DNA of 18,806 bases from Dehalococcoidia bacterium (lineage in GTDB: Bacteria; Chloroflexota; Dehalococcoidia; JAUYDP01): NCBI GenBank assembly GCA_030691805.1, contig JAUYDP010000331.1, positions 1-18,806 of the forward strand, written 5' to 3'. Positions 7,570 through 14,883 of the stretch are shown here, piece after piece. Positions within the stretch are counted from its first letter, which is position 1. Each line of letters begins with the position of its first letter. A model generated the notes under the pieces. That model saw only the letters and a program-made list of their open reading frames with translations, searched no databases and had not been told where the DNA came from. Made by a program: the position numbers and the translations under genes.

Positions 7570-8346
7570 ATGGCCTACATCCTGGTGGAGCGGGTCTTCA
7601 AGTCCTTCCGATGGCCGGATGGGACCCTGCTCCAGGTGCTCCGAGGGGTCTCCTTCGAGACCAAGGAGTATAGCATCACCTGCCTCCTGGGCCCCTCGGG
7701 ATGCGGCAAGTCCACCGTCTTGAACATCATAGCTGGCCTGGAAAGGGCTGATGGAGGAAAGGTTGAGGTAAAAGGCGGGGACACCCCTTCCGGCGGCCCT
7801 TGCCGTCTGGGCTACGTCTTCCAGGACCCCCGTCTCCTGAACTGGAAACGCGTAGACGAGAACGTAGCCTTCGCTCTGAAAGGGATGGGGGTCCCCAAGG
7901 GAGAATGGGGACCGAGGCTGGCCCGGTACCTGGAACTGGTGGCCCTCTCCGATTTCCGCAGGCAGTACCCCCTCTTCCTCTCCGGCGGGATGCGCCAGCG
8001 GGTGGGGCTGGCCCGGGCCCTGGCCGTGGAGCCGGCAGTCCTGCTCATGGACGAGCCCTTCAGCAAGCTGGACCAACTCTCTGCCCGGCGGCTACGGGAG
8101 GACACCCTCAGCATCTGCCGGAAGCTGAGCCAGACGGCCCTTCTGGTCACCCATGACGTGGAAGAAGCCGTCTACCTGGGGGACCGCATCGTGACCCTCG
8201 CCGCCCGCCCTTCGGTGGTAGCTGCCATCTATGAGAACCCCATACCACCGGCGGACAGGTCCTGGGACGACCCCCGTTTCATCGAATTCAAGAAGGAGGT
8301 CCTCAACAGCGTTCTGAGTGTGGCAGTGGAGAAGAGCAGTGCCTAG
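7570..8346 (+). CDS. ABC transporter ATP-binding protein, NitT/TauT family
   Basis: This cytoplasmic ATPase of 258 residues powers the importer. All nucleotide-binding motifs are intact: Walker A GPSGCGKST (41-49), Q-loop Q85 in YVFQDPRLL, signature LSGGMRQR (137-144), Walker B VLLMDEP (157-163, with D161 and E162), D-loop SKLD and switch histidine H195 in LVTHDVEEA. The frame extends upstream to 7498 inside the permease gene, but the ATG at 7570 is right: it sits 1 nt after the permease stop, behind ggaggtagg. The tail lacks the NIL or other regulatory domain of methionine-type importers. With the previous two genes it makes a complete importer, and the short gap to amidohydrolase B (26 bp) suggests shared transcription. 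Confidence 0.95.
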   Translation: MAYILVERVFKSFRWPDGTLLQVLRGVSFETKEYSITCLLGPSGCGKSTVLNIIAGLERADGGKVEVKGGDTPSGGPCRLGYVFQDPRLLNWKRVDENVAFALKGMGVPKGEWGPRLARYLELVALSDFRRQYPLFLSGGMRQRVGLARALAVEPAVLLMDEPFSKLDQLSARRLREDTLSICRKLSQTALLVTHDVEEAVYLGDRIVTLAARPSVVAAIYENPIPPADRSWDDPRFIEFKKEVLNSVLSVAVEKSSA

Positions 8347-8372
8347 ATGGTCTGCTGTGAAAAGGTGCGGGA

Positions 8373-9341
8373 ATGATTATTGATTTTGAACACCACTATT
8401 ACCCCGAAGAACTGGTCAGGAAACACGGTGGCAGGCCGGGCGAGGCGGTGGTATGGTACGAGAAGGGGATTCCCAGGATAACCCTGCACGATACTCTTTA
8501 TCGGATTGATGACCACCTGAGGGCTATGGACGAGGCCGGCATTGACGTGGCCGTGCTGACTTCCTGGGACCACCCCCTGGACGAGTGCAAGATAATCAAT
8601 AACAGCTTAGCCCGACTGATGAAGGAATACCCCGACCGGATCGTGGGGCTGGCCCATGTGTCGCCTCTGGATGGAGAAACAGCCTTTGCCGAACTGGACA
8701 GAGCCATAAAGGAACTGGGGCTAAGGGGGGTGGTTATCACGGCCCAGGTGCAAGGGCGGCCCCTGGATTCCAAAGAGCTTTGGGGGTTCTATGAGAAGGT
8801 CAACGAGCTGGGGGTGCCCATCCACGTCCATCCCTCCACCGCAGTCCTGGGGTTTGAGGCCCTGGCAGCCCCCTACGACCTCTACAGGACGATAGGCCGG
8901 GAATTCGACCTGGCCGCCGCCACCACCAGGCTCATGGTGGGCGGGGTCCTGGAGGATTTCCCTGGGCTCAAGTTCGTGATTTCCCACTTAGGAGGTGGGA
9001 TTTCCGCTATCCTGGAGCGGATTCGGTGGTTGGAAAGCGGGCCCTATAGGGCCGGGACCCGCTTGACCAAGCCACTAAGGGAGTATTTTGACAAGATATA
9101 TTTCAACTTGGCCGGCTTCACGGGGGGAATGAACGCCGTAAGATGCGCCCTGACCACTATGAGCCCCCATCGCATGGTCTTCGCCACCGACTACCCTCAG
9201 AATTTCAAGGGCGATGTTGAGGGAATGAGAAGATACGTAGAGAGCATTAAAGCCCTCGATCTGGATGAAGGGTCCAAGGAGCGTATCCTGGGAAAGAACG
9301 CCGCTGAGTTGTTGGGCCTTTGGCGGCTCGCAGAACGCTGA
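8373..9341 (+). CDS. Amidohydrolase-2 family enzyme with ExH metal motif (copy B)
   Basis: This 322-residue TIM-barrel enzyme is distantly related to copies A and C. Aligning the N-termini, DAHHHWMP of copies A and C becomes DFEHHYYP here, so the first ligand of the HxH pair is Glu (E6-x-H8). An ExH start is known in the 2,3-dihydroxybenzoate and gamma-resorcylate decarboxylases, which carry out non-oxidative decarboxylation of hydroxybenzoates. Other ligands are in place: H151/H153 in IHVHPS, H205 in ISHLGG and D273 in ATDYP. The PDRIVGLAHVSPLD segment matches PDRLIGLAHVPPLD of the other copies. ATG at 8373 has a modest ribosome site (aaaggtg). It follows the ABC operon by 26 bp, so its product probably acts on the imported compound or an early intermediate (inference). 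Decarboxylase versus hydrolase cannot be settled from the sequence. Confidence 0.92.
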   Translation: MIIDFEHHYYPEELVRKHGGRPGEAVVWYEKGIPRITLHDTLYRIDDHLRAMDEAGIDVAVLTSWDHPLDECKIINNSLARLMKEYPDRIVGLAHVSPLDGETAFAELDRAIKELGLRGVVITAQVQGRPLDSKELWGFYEKVNELGVPIHVHPSTAVLGFEALAAPYDLYRTIGREFDLAAATTRLMVGGVLEDFPGLKFVISHLGGGISAILERIRWLESGPYRAGTRLTKPLREYFDKIYFNLAGFTGGMNAVRCALTTMSPHRMVFATDYPQNFKGDVEGMRRYVESIKALDLDEGSKERILGKNAAELLGLWRLAER

Positions 9342-9388
9342 TGAACCGAGCCATTTCTTGCAGCTTCAGGTCAGCCAACACAATGGTA

Positions 9389-9637
9389 GTCGGCATGTCC
9401 CTGATGCCGACAGTCGGGGTCAGGGACGACCCCAATGCTGTCCGATAAAAGTTTACACGGGGCAACTGCACATGGGCTCAGGTCCTCCAGCAAACGTGCC
9501 TAACGTGGCTCGGGAAGAGGCTGGCCCTCTCTGTTCGCCAAAATTCCTCTATAATCCTTGTCGGTTGGGTGACCGCAGAGCTTTGTCTCCTTCATATGGA
9601 ATTTTTTATCGGACAGCATTGGGGACGACCCCGACTA
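9389..9637. mobile_element. MITE-like element with long imperfect terminal inverted repeats
   Basis: The 383-bp gap 9342-9724 has no convincing gene but holds two inverted arms. The inner arms, 9430-9450 and 9604-9624, are perfect 21-nt reverse complements. The outer arms, 9412-9421 (agtcggggtc) and 9627-9636 (gaccccgact), are also perfect reverse complements; they are separated from the inner arms by 8 nt on the left and 2 nt on the right. This gives terminal repeats of about 33-39 bp around a non-coding core of 153 bp. Just outside, 9389-9411 is a separate hairpin (8-bp stem gtcggcat/atgccgac, 7-nt loop). The layout fits a miniature inverted-repeat element or the two ends of a deleted insertion sequence. 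I cannot name the family, and no target-site duplication is clear. Confidence 0.6.
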
Positions 9638-9724
9638 CAGGGGGTTGGGCGGGGAAGCGTCACTATCAAATTTGGTTCATTTGGAGGCCCTTAAGCTGAT
9701 GGGCAAAGTCTAGCGGGAGGCGCG

Positions 9725-11368
9725 ATGGTGCAGAGAAGCGTGGGCTGCGACGTTCTGGTGATAGGCGGAGGCATCGCCGGCTGTATGGCCGCCATACGGG
9801 CCGCCGAGATGGGGGCCCGCACGGTCCTGGCCAGCAAGGGGCCGGTAGGTCGAAGCGGCTCCTCCGTGGTGGCGGCGGGCACCTATCTTTACTATTCGCC
9901 GGAGGAGGACCTGCAAGGCTATCTGAGGGATGCCTGCCGCATAGGACACTTCCTGGACGACCAGGAGATGGAGGAAGAGGTCATAAGGGAGTGTCATCAG
10001 AGACGCCTGGACATGGACAAGTGGGGAGTAGAGTGGGACAAGGAGGGGGCTGACTTCGTGCGCAAGCCCGGCCTGGGCATGACCACGATGCGCAACTGCT
10101 ATTTCCACGGGGGCCGCCAGATGATGTCGGTTCTGCGGGGAGAAGTGGAGCGGCAGGGAGCAACCATCCTGGACCGGCTCATGGTCACAGACCTCCTGAC
10201 CTCCGATGGCCAACATCCTACCCGAGGCAGGGTAGTGGGGGCGGTAGGCTTCGGAGCGAGGGACGGTCGCTTCTACGTCTTCGAGGCCAAGGCCACGGTG
10301 CTGGCTTCCGGGGACTGGGGCATTGGCGAGCTCCATCCCGGGGACAACACCGGGGACGGACAGGCCGCCGCCATGCGGGCCGGGGCCCAGATGCGCAACA
10401 TGGACCAGCTGGGCTTCAGCGTGGCCCCTTCCGCCTTCCCCTCCATGCCCGGCCTTCACCCCCTTACGGGACACGGGGCCCACTTCCTGAACCGGCTGGG
10501 CGAGCGCTTCATGGCCGGGTATCACCCCGAGCTGATGGAGAGGGCCCCTCGGGCCGTGCTGGCCCAGTCTATGGCCAGGGAAATCAAGGACGGGCGCGGG
10601 CCCGTCTACATGGACTGCCGCCACCTTTCGCGTGAGGACCTGGAACGGCTGGCCCGGATCCTGCCCCACACCTTCAAGGCTTTCCAGCGGCTGGGGATCG
10701 ACCTGGCCCGGGACCTGGTGGAATACATGCCAGTCCTCTACGGCAACGGCCCTTCGGGGGGCGTAAGGGTGGGCAAGGATTGCCGGACTACCGTAGAGGG
10801 GTTATTTTGCGCCGGGGGTGCTTCGGACCGTATGTACGCCGGGGTCCCTGGACTCACAGGAGCCTCGGTCCAGGGTTGGAAGGCCGGAGGGACGGCCTTC
10901 CACTACGCCGCCGGCCAGGCCACCTTGCCTCTTGACCAGAGACAGGTCATGGATCTGGAGAAGGTCATACACCAGCCCCTCGGCCGGGTGGAAGGCCCGG
11001 CCCCCAAGGAGGTCTACTGTCAGGTCCGGGACATCGTCAAGGAGAAGATAGGAGTGCTCAAGGACGGCGAAAGGCTGGCCCAGGGGGCCGAGGCCCTGGA
11101 CCGCCTACGGCGGGAGGTCGTCCCCTACCTCAGAGCTGAGGACTACCACGGGCTCATGCGGACCCACGAGGTGCGGAACATCGTGGAGCTGGGCGAACTG
11201 GTGGCCAGGGCCTCCCTGGAGAGGAAGGAGAGCCGCTATTTCAACTACCGGGAGGACTATCCTCAGAGGGATGACGTAAACTGGCTGAAGTGGGTCATCG
11301 CCCAGACGGAGGGACACGAGGCCCGTATCTGGACTGAGGATATTCCCCTCTTGAGGGTAAAGCCATGA
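9725..11368 (+). CDS. FAD-dependent oxidoreductase, AprA / fumarate reductase flavoprotein-like (triad 1)
   Basis: This 547-residue protein is a soluble flavoprotein of the succinate dehydrogenase / fumarate reductase / adenylylsulfate reductase alpha superfamily. The N-terminal Rossmann motif VLVIGGGIAG has the GxGxxG glycines at 14-19. A conserved middle segment (LDRLMVTDLL, then a TGDGQAAAMRAGAQ FAD-loop at about 217-230) and the late FAD segment TTVEGLFCAGGASD follow. The C-terminal helical domain carries the family-typical ASLERKESR...REDYPQRDDVNW. The fumarate reductase catalytic HGANRLG-type segment near the second FAD motif is absent, so it is probably not a fumarate reductase. No Tat or Sec signal is seen. 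The ferredoxin gene overlaps its stop by 4 bp (ATGA), strongly suggesting an AprAB-like alpha-beta complex. Start ATG 9725 follows gggaggcg. Substrate unknown. Confidence 0.9.
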   Translation: MVQRSVGCDVLVIGGGIAGCMAAIRAAEMGARTVLASKGPVGRSGSSVVAAGTYLYYSPEEDLQGYLRDACRIGHFLDDQEMEEEVIRECHQRRLDMDKWGVEWDKEGADFVRKPGLGMTTMRNCYFHGGRQMMSVLRGEVERQGATILDRLMVTDLLTSDGQHPTRGRVVGAVGFGARDGRFYVFEAKATVLASGDWGIGELHPGDNTGDGQAAAMRAGAQMRNMDQLGFSVAPSAFPSMPGLHPLTGHGAHFLNRLGERFMAGYHPELMERAPRAVLAQSMAREIKDGRGPVYMDCRHLSREDLERLARILPHTFKAFQRLGIDLARDLVEYMPVLYGNGPSGGVRVGKDCRTTVEGLFCAGGASDRMYAGVPGLTGASVQGWKAGGTAFHYAAGQATLPLDQRQVMDLEKVIHQPLGRVEGPAPKEVYCQVRDIVKEKIGVLKDGERLAQGAEALDRLRREVVPYLRAEDYHGLMRTHEVRNIVELGELVARASLERKESRYFNYREDYPQRDDVNWLKWVIAQTEGHEARIWTEDIPLLRVKP

Positions 11369-11616
11369 CTGTAACCGTTGATAAGGCCCGCTGCACCGGG
11401 TGCACGGTGTGCGTCCAGTCCTGTCCCAGCGACGTCCTTCGCATGAAAGCCAGCAAGGCCCACGTGGCCTACCCGGAAAGCTGTACCGACTGCTTCACCT
11501 GCGAGCTAGACTGTACCCGGGAGGCCCTCAAGGTGGTTCCGGGGACCATTCTGGCCAGGCGCAACGATAAACGAAAAACCATAGAGGAGGTGTTTTTGTG
11601 GCATACAACGGCTTGA
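11365..11616 (+). CDS. 2[4Fe-4S] ferredoxin (triad 1)
   Basis: This 83-residue electron carrier has two clusters. The first motif is CTGCTVCVQSCP at about 10-21 and the second is CTDCFTCELDC at about 40-50; both follow C-x2-C-x2-C-x3-C. The second lacks the usual proline after the fourth cysteine. Its start overlaps the flavoprotein stop (ATGA), and its last 19 nt overlap the UbiD start, so the three products are probably made together by coupled translation. By analogy with AprB of adenylylsulfate reductase, it likely docks on the flavoprotein and passes electrons between FAD and an outside donor or acceptor (inference). The C-terminal tail is short compared with AprB. Confidence 0.93.
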   Translation: MTVTVDKARCTGCTVCVQSCPSDVLRMKASKAHVAYPESCTDCFTCELDCTREALKVVPGTILARRNDKRKTIEEVFLWHTTA

Positions 11617-13037
11617 AGCCCTTTATTTCGCGCCTGCGGGAAGAGGGTGAGCTCCACGAGATCGAGGCGGAGGTGGACCCTTCCTGGGAGGTAGGCGCTA
11701 TCTGCCGCGAGGTCTTCGACCGGCAGGGGCCGGCCCTGGTCTTCAAGAAGGTCGGCCAGCACCGCACACCCCTAGTGGTGGGGGTCTTTACCACCCTGCG
11801 CCGGTATGCCCTGGCCCTGGGCTGCCCACCGGACATCCAGCAGATCCGGGCCCGGTGGGACCGGGCCTACCAGGCACCCATCAAGCCCATGGTGGTGGGC
11901 CACGAGGGATCCCCGTGTAAACAGGTCAAGCTCAAGGAGGTAGACCTGTACGGTGAGCCATTCCCGGTGCCCAGGTGGCACAAGCAGGACTCTAACCCCT
12001 ATCTGGGCACCTTCCACGCCGTCGTCACCAGGGACCCGGAGACGGGCTGGACGAACGTGGGAGATTACCGGAACGAGCTTCGGGGCAAGGATATCCTCGG
12101 ACTGCTCTGCATCCCTTACCGCCATATCGGCCTGCACTGGGAGAAGTGGAGGCAACTGGGCAAGGCCATGCCCATAGCCATCGCAATTGGGGTCGAACCC
12201 TATCTCAGTCTTGTTTCTGTGAGCGCTGTCCCGGCAGGGATAGACGAATATGACATCGCCGGGGCCCTCAAGGGGGAGCCCATCCAGGTGACCCAGGCGG
12301 AGACCTCGGACCTGCTGGTGCCGGCCAACGCCGAGATCATCATCGAGGGCGAGGTGCCCGTGGACGACCTTCTGCCCTTCGAAGGCCCCTTTGGCGAGTT
12401 CGCCGGCTACATGGGGGACGCCGTGGCTAACTGCCAGTACGTTAAGGTCAAGGCCGTGACCCACCAGGAGAGGCCCTACTTCCAGGCAACCTATGAAGGG
12501 CGTCCTCCCAACGAGAGCACCACGGTAAGGAGCATTGGCCGGTCCATGGCCCTCTACCGCCACCTGGTGAATGCGGGGATTACCGGAATACAGAACGTAT
12601 GCGTCACCCCCGGCGGCTGCGCGGGGTTTCATGCCGTGGTGGCGATCAAGAAGAGCTACCCCGGCCACGTACGGGACGTCATGTGCAACGTATGGGGCCA
12701 TCCCACCCTGTTCTGCAAGCACGTCGTGGTGGTTGATGACGATATCGATCCGTGGGACCCCTTCAGAGTGGAATGGGCCGTATCCACTACTGTCCGGGCG
12801 GGGCGGGACATCGAGATAGTGAAGGGTGGCAAGTCCATCATGGTTGACCCCTCCTCTCCCCGACCCCGTGGCGGGTTCCGTGGGGCCATCGAGTCGGACC
12901 TGCTGGGGATAGACGCAACCCGCCCGGTGGATGTGTACGAGGCTATGGGGGCCCGCTTCCCCGACTCCACCGACCCTGCCCCGGAGTTGATGGAAGAGGT
13001 GCGGCGCCGCTGGAAGAGCTACGGGTTTAGTGACTGA
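11598..13037 (+). CDS. UbiD-family prenyl-FMN-dependent decarboxylase (triad 1)
   Basis: This 479-residue protein has the standard length and motifs of UbiD/Fdc1-type enzymes, which reversibly decarboxylate aromatic and alpha,beta-unsaturated acids using prenylated FMN made by UbiX. The catalytic Arg-Glu-Glu set known from Fdc1 can be located: R158 in NVGDYRNELRG, and E262 and E267 in EGPFGE. Metal/phosphate binding regions around NPYLGTFHAVV (about 133-143) and VVDDDIDPWDP (near the C-terminal third) are also present. The start is a GTG at 11598 with a strong Shine-Dalgarno (gaggaggtg), inside the end of the ferredoxin gene. No ubiX is in this window, so the cofactor must come from elsewhere. 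Coupling to a flavoprotein and a ferredoxin suggests decarboxylation tied to a redox step (inference). Confidence 0.95.
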   Translation: MAYNGLKPFISRLREEGELHEIEAEVDPSWEVGAICREVFDRQGPALVFKKVGQHRTPLVVGVFTTLRRYALALGCPPDIQQIRARWDRAYQAPIKPMVVGHEGSPCKQVKLKEVDLYGEPFPVPRWHKQDSNPYLGTFHAVVTRDPETGWTNVGDYRNELRGKDILGLLCIPYRHIGLHWEKWRQLGKAMPIAIAIGVEPYLSLVSVSAVPAGIDEYDIAGALKGEPIQVTQAETSDLLVPANAEIIIEGEVPVDDLLPFEGPFGEFAGYMGDAVANCQYVKVKAVTHQERPYFQATYEGRPPNESTTVRSIGRSMALYRHLVNAGITGIQNVCVTPGGCAGFHAVVAIKKSYPGHVRDVMCNVWGHPTLFCKHVVVVDDDIDPWDPFRVEWAVSTTVRAGRDIEIVKGGKSIMVDPSSPRPRGGFRGAIESDLLGIDATRPVDVYEAMGARFPDSTDPAPELMEEVRRRWKSYGFSD

Positions 13038-13212
13038 GGCTCAGGGTCCGGGGTCAAGGATCAAGGCCCTGACGCCCCGACCGCCCATTGAGGGAGATTT
13101 TACCCGTTGGGCCTGAGCCGGTCAGAGCCAGCCCTGGGCGTGATGTAGGGGCGAAGCCCTGAGCCTTCTCTCGGAGGAGCCTGGCCAACGCCGCGAAGAA
13201 AGAGGATCTGCG
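13038..13212. other. Intergenic spacer between UbiD 1 and amidohydrolase C
   Basis: This 175-bp GC-rich spacer holds no supported gene. It has short G/C runs able to fold weakly (tcaggg at 13050 against ccctga at 13067), but no T-tract and no recognisable promoter. A ribosome site, agagga, lies 6 nt before the ATG of the next gene. Cotranscription with triad 1 is possible. Confidence 0.4.
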
Positions 13213-14184
13213 ATGCTGATAATTGATGCACACCACCACTGGATGCCAAGGGAACACATCGAGGAAATTGGGCGGTACCTGGAGCCTGGAGAAGAGGTGT
13301 CCCGGGACGCCGAGCTGGTGCGAGTCCGGCGGGAGGGCACCGAGCTCTTCACCATTGATGTGGCCAAGTACACCTCACCGGAGGAACAGGTCAAGGACAT
13401 GGACGCCGCCGGTGTGGATATGGCGGTCCTCTCCACCGGGCTATGGCAATGGTGGAACAACATGGAGCTGGCCCCTGCAATCAACGACGGCCTGGCGGAA
13501 GTCCAGAGAAGGTACCCTGACCGGCTAATCGGGCTGGCCCATGTGCCGCCGCTGGACCCGGCGGCGCCGGCCGAGCTGGAGCGTGCGGTGAAGACGCTGG
13601 GACTGAGGGGCCTCTGTCTTTCCACCCACTGCCAGGGCAAGTACCTGGACGATCCCGCTTATCTTCCCCTCTACCAGAAAACGGCTGAGCTAGGGGTACC
13701 CATCTTCGTCCATGCCAGCCCTACCCCTCTGGAGTACCAGAGCATCCGGGTCTACGACGCCGCTCGGCTCCTGGGCCGTGTCTTCGACCTATCCATCGCC
13801 GCCACCCGCCTGGCCTACAGCGATATCCTGGACCAAGTGCCCGGCCTCACCTTCGTCATAGGCCATCTGGGAGGCGCCTTCTTCGTACTGAAGGAGCGGC
13901 TCACCGGCAAGGCGGGCTTCTTCCGCACCCCCGAAGCAGATTTCTCGTCGCGCCTCAGCCGCCTCTACTTCGACTCCGCGCCCCCCTTCTGGACCTCGGC
14001 CCAGATGACCTGTGCCGTCCAGACCCTGGGCAGCGGCCAGCTCCTCCTGGGCAGCGACTACCCGGTGCTGCGGCCCTGGATGGTGCAGGCCCGGCGGATA
14101 ATGGACGGCGTTCAGATGGGGGACGATGAGCGGAAGGCGGTCATGGGAGGGAACGCGGCGCGATTATTGGGGATCGATGGTTAG
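13213..14184 (+). CDS. Amidohydrolase-2 family enzyme (copy C, close paralogue of copy A)
   Basis: This 323-residue protein aligns gaplessly with copy A at 4292-5263. The metal set is identical: H7/H9 in DAHHHW, H167 in IFVHASP, H218 in VIGHLGG and D282 in GSDYP. Substitutions between the copies concentrate in residues 12-60 and 125-310. Residues 63-117 are almost identical, with matching synonymous codons, which points to recent gene conversion. Having two nearly equal enzymes in one cluster may mean two steps on similar substrates, or simple dosage. Together with triad 1 upstream it forms the second catabolic block. ATG 13213 has agagga 6 nt upstream; ATG is preferred over any upstream start because the HxH motif sits at residue 7 in both copies. 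Confidence 0.93.
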   Translation: MLIIDAHHHWMPREHIEEIGRYLEPGEEVSRDAELVRVRREGTELFTIDVAKYTSPEEQVKDMDAAGVDMAVLSTGLWQWWNNMELAPAINDGLAEVQRRYPDRLIGLAHVPPLDPAAPAELERAVKTLGLRGLCLSTHCQGKYLDDPAYLPLYQKTAELGVPIFVHASPTPLEYQSIRVYDAARLLGRVFDLSIAATRLAYSDILDQVPGLTFVIGHLGGAFFVLKERLTGKAGFFRTPEADFSSRLSRLYFDSAPPFWTSAQMTCAVQTLGSGQLLLGSDYPVLRPWMVQARRIMDGVQMGDDERKAVMGGNAARLLGIDG

Positions 14185-14224
14185 TATTACAGTCTTTTCC
14201 GGCGCCTCACTACTGTTATTTCGC

Positions 14225-14242
14225 GGGCGAAGAGCGCCCTTT
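14225..14242 (+). terminator. Weak hairpin after amidohydrolase C
   Basis: GGGCG-AAGAG-CGCCC at 14225-14239 forms a 5-bp GC stem and is followed by TTT. This is short for a rho-independent terminator, so it is only a candidate end for the triad 1 transcript. It lies 41 bp after the amidohydrolase stop. Confidence 0.2.
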
Positions 14243-14291
14243 GGAGCGCCCATAAGACGGGCCTCCGTCCAGACTGGTACCTGTCTCGTGT

Positions 14292-14319
14292 CTGATAGTC
14301 TATACTGATAGTCTATAAT
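14292..14319 (+). repeat. 13-bp perfect tandem repeat with a TATAAT box
   Basis: The unit ctgatagtctata occurs at 14292-14304 and immediately again at 14305-14317. The second copy runs into a consensus -10 box TATAAT at 14314-14319. No good -35 is at 17 nt (tctgat). The box ends 4 nt before the ATG at 14324, so any transcript from it would be leaderless or nearly so. Duplication of a 13-bp unit also fits an operator or a replication slippage event. Confidence 0.45.
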
Positions 14320-14323
14320 AGAT

Positions 14324-14611
14324 ATGCCTAATCCTACGGTCTATAAGCATCCTCGGCTGGTTGTCCCCAGCCCAGATGGCATGCTTGCCGTGGTAGACCG
14401 CAATGTTCGCGCTAACGGAGATATGAGCACCATTGTGAAGATCAGGGACGAACAGGGGCACACTGTCGTGGTATACCACTATGTGCATGACTCGGCGGGG
14501 AATCTGGTGCATGGCCCTCATGAAGCGCCAGGAAGCAGAGACCCGACGTACGCGGGTACGGACATACCCTATTCAGTTCCAGGCCGCCCGCTCCATTGGA
14601 GGAAGCTATGA
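14324..14611 (+). CDS. Small hypothetical protein
   Basis: This 95-residue frame has no family I recognise. The middle reads like a beta-rich small domain (STIVKIRDEQGHTVVVYHYVHDSAGNLVHGPHE), with a repeated beta-turn-beta character. The tail, after about residue 70, is Pro/Gly-rich and less protein-like. No Shine-Dalgarno is evident; a TATAAT box ends 4 nt upstream, so leaderless translation is possible. It overlaps the start of the next small gene. The pairing of two small overlapping genes recalls toxin-antitoxin layouts, but no toxin motif is visible and I do not claim this. Coding status is moderately likely. Confidence 0.45.
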   Translation: MPNPTVYKHPRLVVPSPDGMLAVVDRNVRANGDMSTIVKIRDEQGHTVVVYHYVHDSAGNLVHGPHEAPGSRDPTYAGTDIPYSVPGRPLHWRKL

Positions 14612-14883
14612 AAAGGGACCAGTTGAAGCAGCAAATCATCGGCAAGATCGAGGATTATCTGGACGGTAGAGCAACCCGGCAAGACACTGCGGCTTGGGCC
14701 ATTTCCAAAATCAGAAGCAGAGTCTTCACGTCAGACGAGGTGCTGTTGGAGGATGCCCTTACAGCACTGGCCGGGTTACATGACGGAGAGGAACGCTTCC
14801 AAACGGCTCGAGAGGACCTGGTCAACCTGCTCTCCGCTCTAAAAGGCCTGGCCCCCTATTCGGTCACCATAGTCTCGACGTAG
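14608..14883 (+). CDS. Small helical hypothetical protein
   Basis: This frame gives a protein of about 91 residues from ATG 14608; an in-frame ATG at 14596 would add 4. Its sequence is strongly helical and charged: KRDQLKQQIIGKIEDYLDG, then RQDTAAWAISKIRSR, then VLLEDALTALAGLHDGEERF. This looks like a genuine small soluble protein, similar in character to small regulatory or immunity-type helical bundles, though I recognise no named family. The ribosome site for 14608 is gaggaag at 14598-14604. It ends at TAG 14881-14883, after which the same frame stays open and protein-like for 66 more codons. It sits between two catabolic transcription units and shows no obvious link to them. Confidence 0.65.
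   Translation: MKRDQLKQQIIGKIEDYLDGRATRQDTAAWAISKIRSRVFTSDEVLLEDALTALAGLHDGEERFQTAREDLVNLLSALKGLAPYSVTIVST

Noticed and set aside
9265..9699. 144-codon + strand open frame across the end of amidohydrolase B and the spacer
   Set aside because: It overlaps a well-supported gene in another frame, crosses both arms of the inverted-repeat element and has no protein-like character or ribosome site.
9710..10669. 319-codon open frame on the - strand opposite flavoprotein 1
   Set aside because: This is an antisense shadow in GC-rich DNA. The + strand has an intact flavoprotein with Rossmann and C-terminal family motifs.
9725..11368. Annotation as fumarate reductase / succinate dehydrogenase flavoprotein
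   Set aside because: The fold matches, but the characteristic HGANRLG-type substrate segment is missing and no membrane anchor or SdhB/FrdB-type iron-sulfur subunit is present; only a small dicluster ferredoxin follows.
11772..12722. 316-codon open frame on the - strand opposite UbiD 1
   Set aside because: This is a shadow open frame. UbiD catalytic motifs are on the + strand and no ribosome site is evident on the other strand.
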